Notes under the pieces: model-generated
Database searches by the model: none
Told to the model about the DNA's origin: nothing
Seen by the model: the letters and a program-made list of their open reading frames with translations, nothing else
Part shown: positions 6,637-6,797 of the stretch, in pieces
Layout: every line of letters starts with the position of its first letter
Position numbering within the stretch: the stretch's first letter is position 1
DNA from: Thiomonas sp.
Lineage (GTDB): Bacteria > Pseudomonadota > Gammaproteobacteria > Burkholderiales > Burkholderiaceae
Direction: 5' to 3'
Assembly: GCA_027443745.1 (NCBI GenBank)
Contig: DAIAZB010000385.1
Coordinates: 1-6,797 of the forward strand
DNA length: 6,797 nucleotides
Translations under genes and position numbers: made by a program

Positions 6637-6797
6637 ATGCCTTGGACGAAACCCGTATCGCCACCCTGGTCGACCGCTTCTACGACAAGGTGCGTGCCGA
6701 TGCCTCGATCGGCCCGATCTTCGACGCCGCGGTGCACGACTGGCCCGCGCACAAGGCGCTACTGGTCCGCTTCTGGTGCTCGGTGGCGCTGGGTGCG
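6633..6797 (+). CDS. Group III truncated haemoglobin, N-terminal part (3' end outside window)
   Basis: The first 55 codons of a small 2-on-2 globin. The stretch from LVDRFYDKVRAD through IGPIFDAAVHDWPAHKALL to RFW is characteristic of group III truncated haemoglobins such as Campylobacter Ctb. By comparison with Ctb, Y17 corresponds to TyrB10 and H40 to HisE7; the proximal HisF8 and TrpG8 lie past the window edge. The frame starts at GTG 6633, overlapping the ccoS stop as GTGA; the nearby ATG at 6637 is out of frame. No strong ribosome binding site is seen, so translational coupling to ccoS is likely. Proposed roles for this globin class are oxygen buffering under microaerobic respiration or defence against NO. 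Which applies here is unknown, but co-expression with a high-affinity oxidase fits both. Confidence 0.88.
   Translation, partial: MNALDETRIATLVDRFYDKVRADASIGPIFDAAVHDWPAHKALLVRFWCSVALGA

Overview
This GC-rich window looks like a gammaproteobacterial chromosome. The style of the cco cluster, the short intergenic repeats and the gap terminator suggest the Xanthomonadales/Rhodanobacteraceae area, but that placement is an impression and not a computed result. All genes read on the + strand.

Layout. Positions 1-388 hold the 3' end of a glyceraldehyde-3-phosphate dehydrogenase gene, closed by a strong intrinsic terminator at 407-435. After a spacer with no gene comes a promoter that fits a class II FNR/Anr design: a perfect 7+2+7 inverted repeat centred at 570.5, a recognisable -10 at 600-605, and a predicted start at 612, exactly 41.5 bases downstream of the site centre. 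It drives a cytochrome cbb3 oxidase operon: ccoN (631-2094), ccoO (2314-2967), ccoQ (2964-3146), ccoP (3143-4054), a 68-residue FixH-like membrane protein (4035-4241), the copper-pump gene ccoI/fixI (4238-6457), ccoS (6454-6636), and the start of a group III truncated haemoglobin (6633 to the window edge).

How they work together. CcoN, CcoO and CcoP are the catalytic and electron-feeding subunits of a high-affinity terminal oxidase, and CcoQ is the small stabilising subunit. The FixH-like protein, CcoI and CcoS are assembly factors that bring copper and haem to CcoN. The truncated globin, coupled to ccoS by a GTGA overlap, suggests that oxygen or NO handling is expressed together with the oxidase. 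From ccoO onward every gene overlaps the next, so this part is one tightly coupled transcript.

What is unusual. The only real gap in the operon, between ccoN and ccoO, is filled by two tandem copies of a 93-bp repeat at a 105-bp period. They form a 69-codon open frame that begins in a TGATG overlap with the ccoN stop and ends 10 bases before ccoO. The copies differ at 7 sites, 5 of them amino-acid changing, so a mobile or non-coding repeat is more likely than a protein under selection. CcoI lacks the cysteine pair expected in its N-terminal metal-binding domain, the FixH-like protein is far shorter than usual FixH, and no ccoG lies in the cluster. No wholly new system is evident. The strongest leads are the intra-operon repeat, the altered CcoI N-terminus and the coupled globin.
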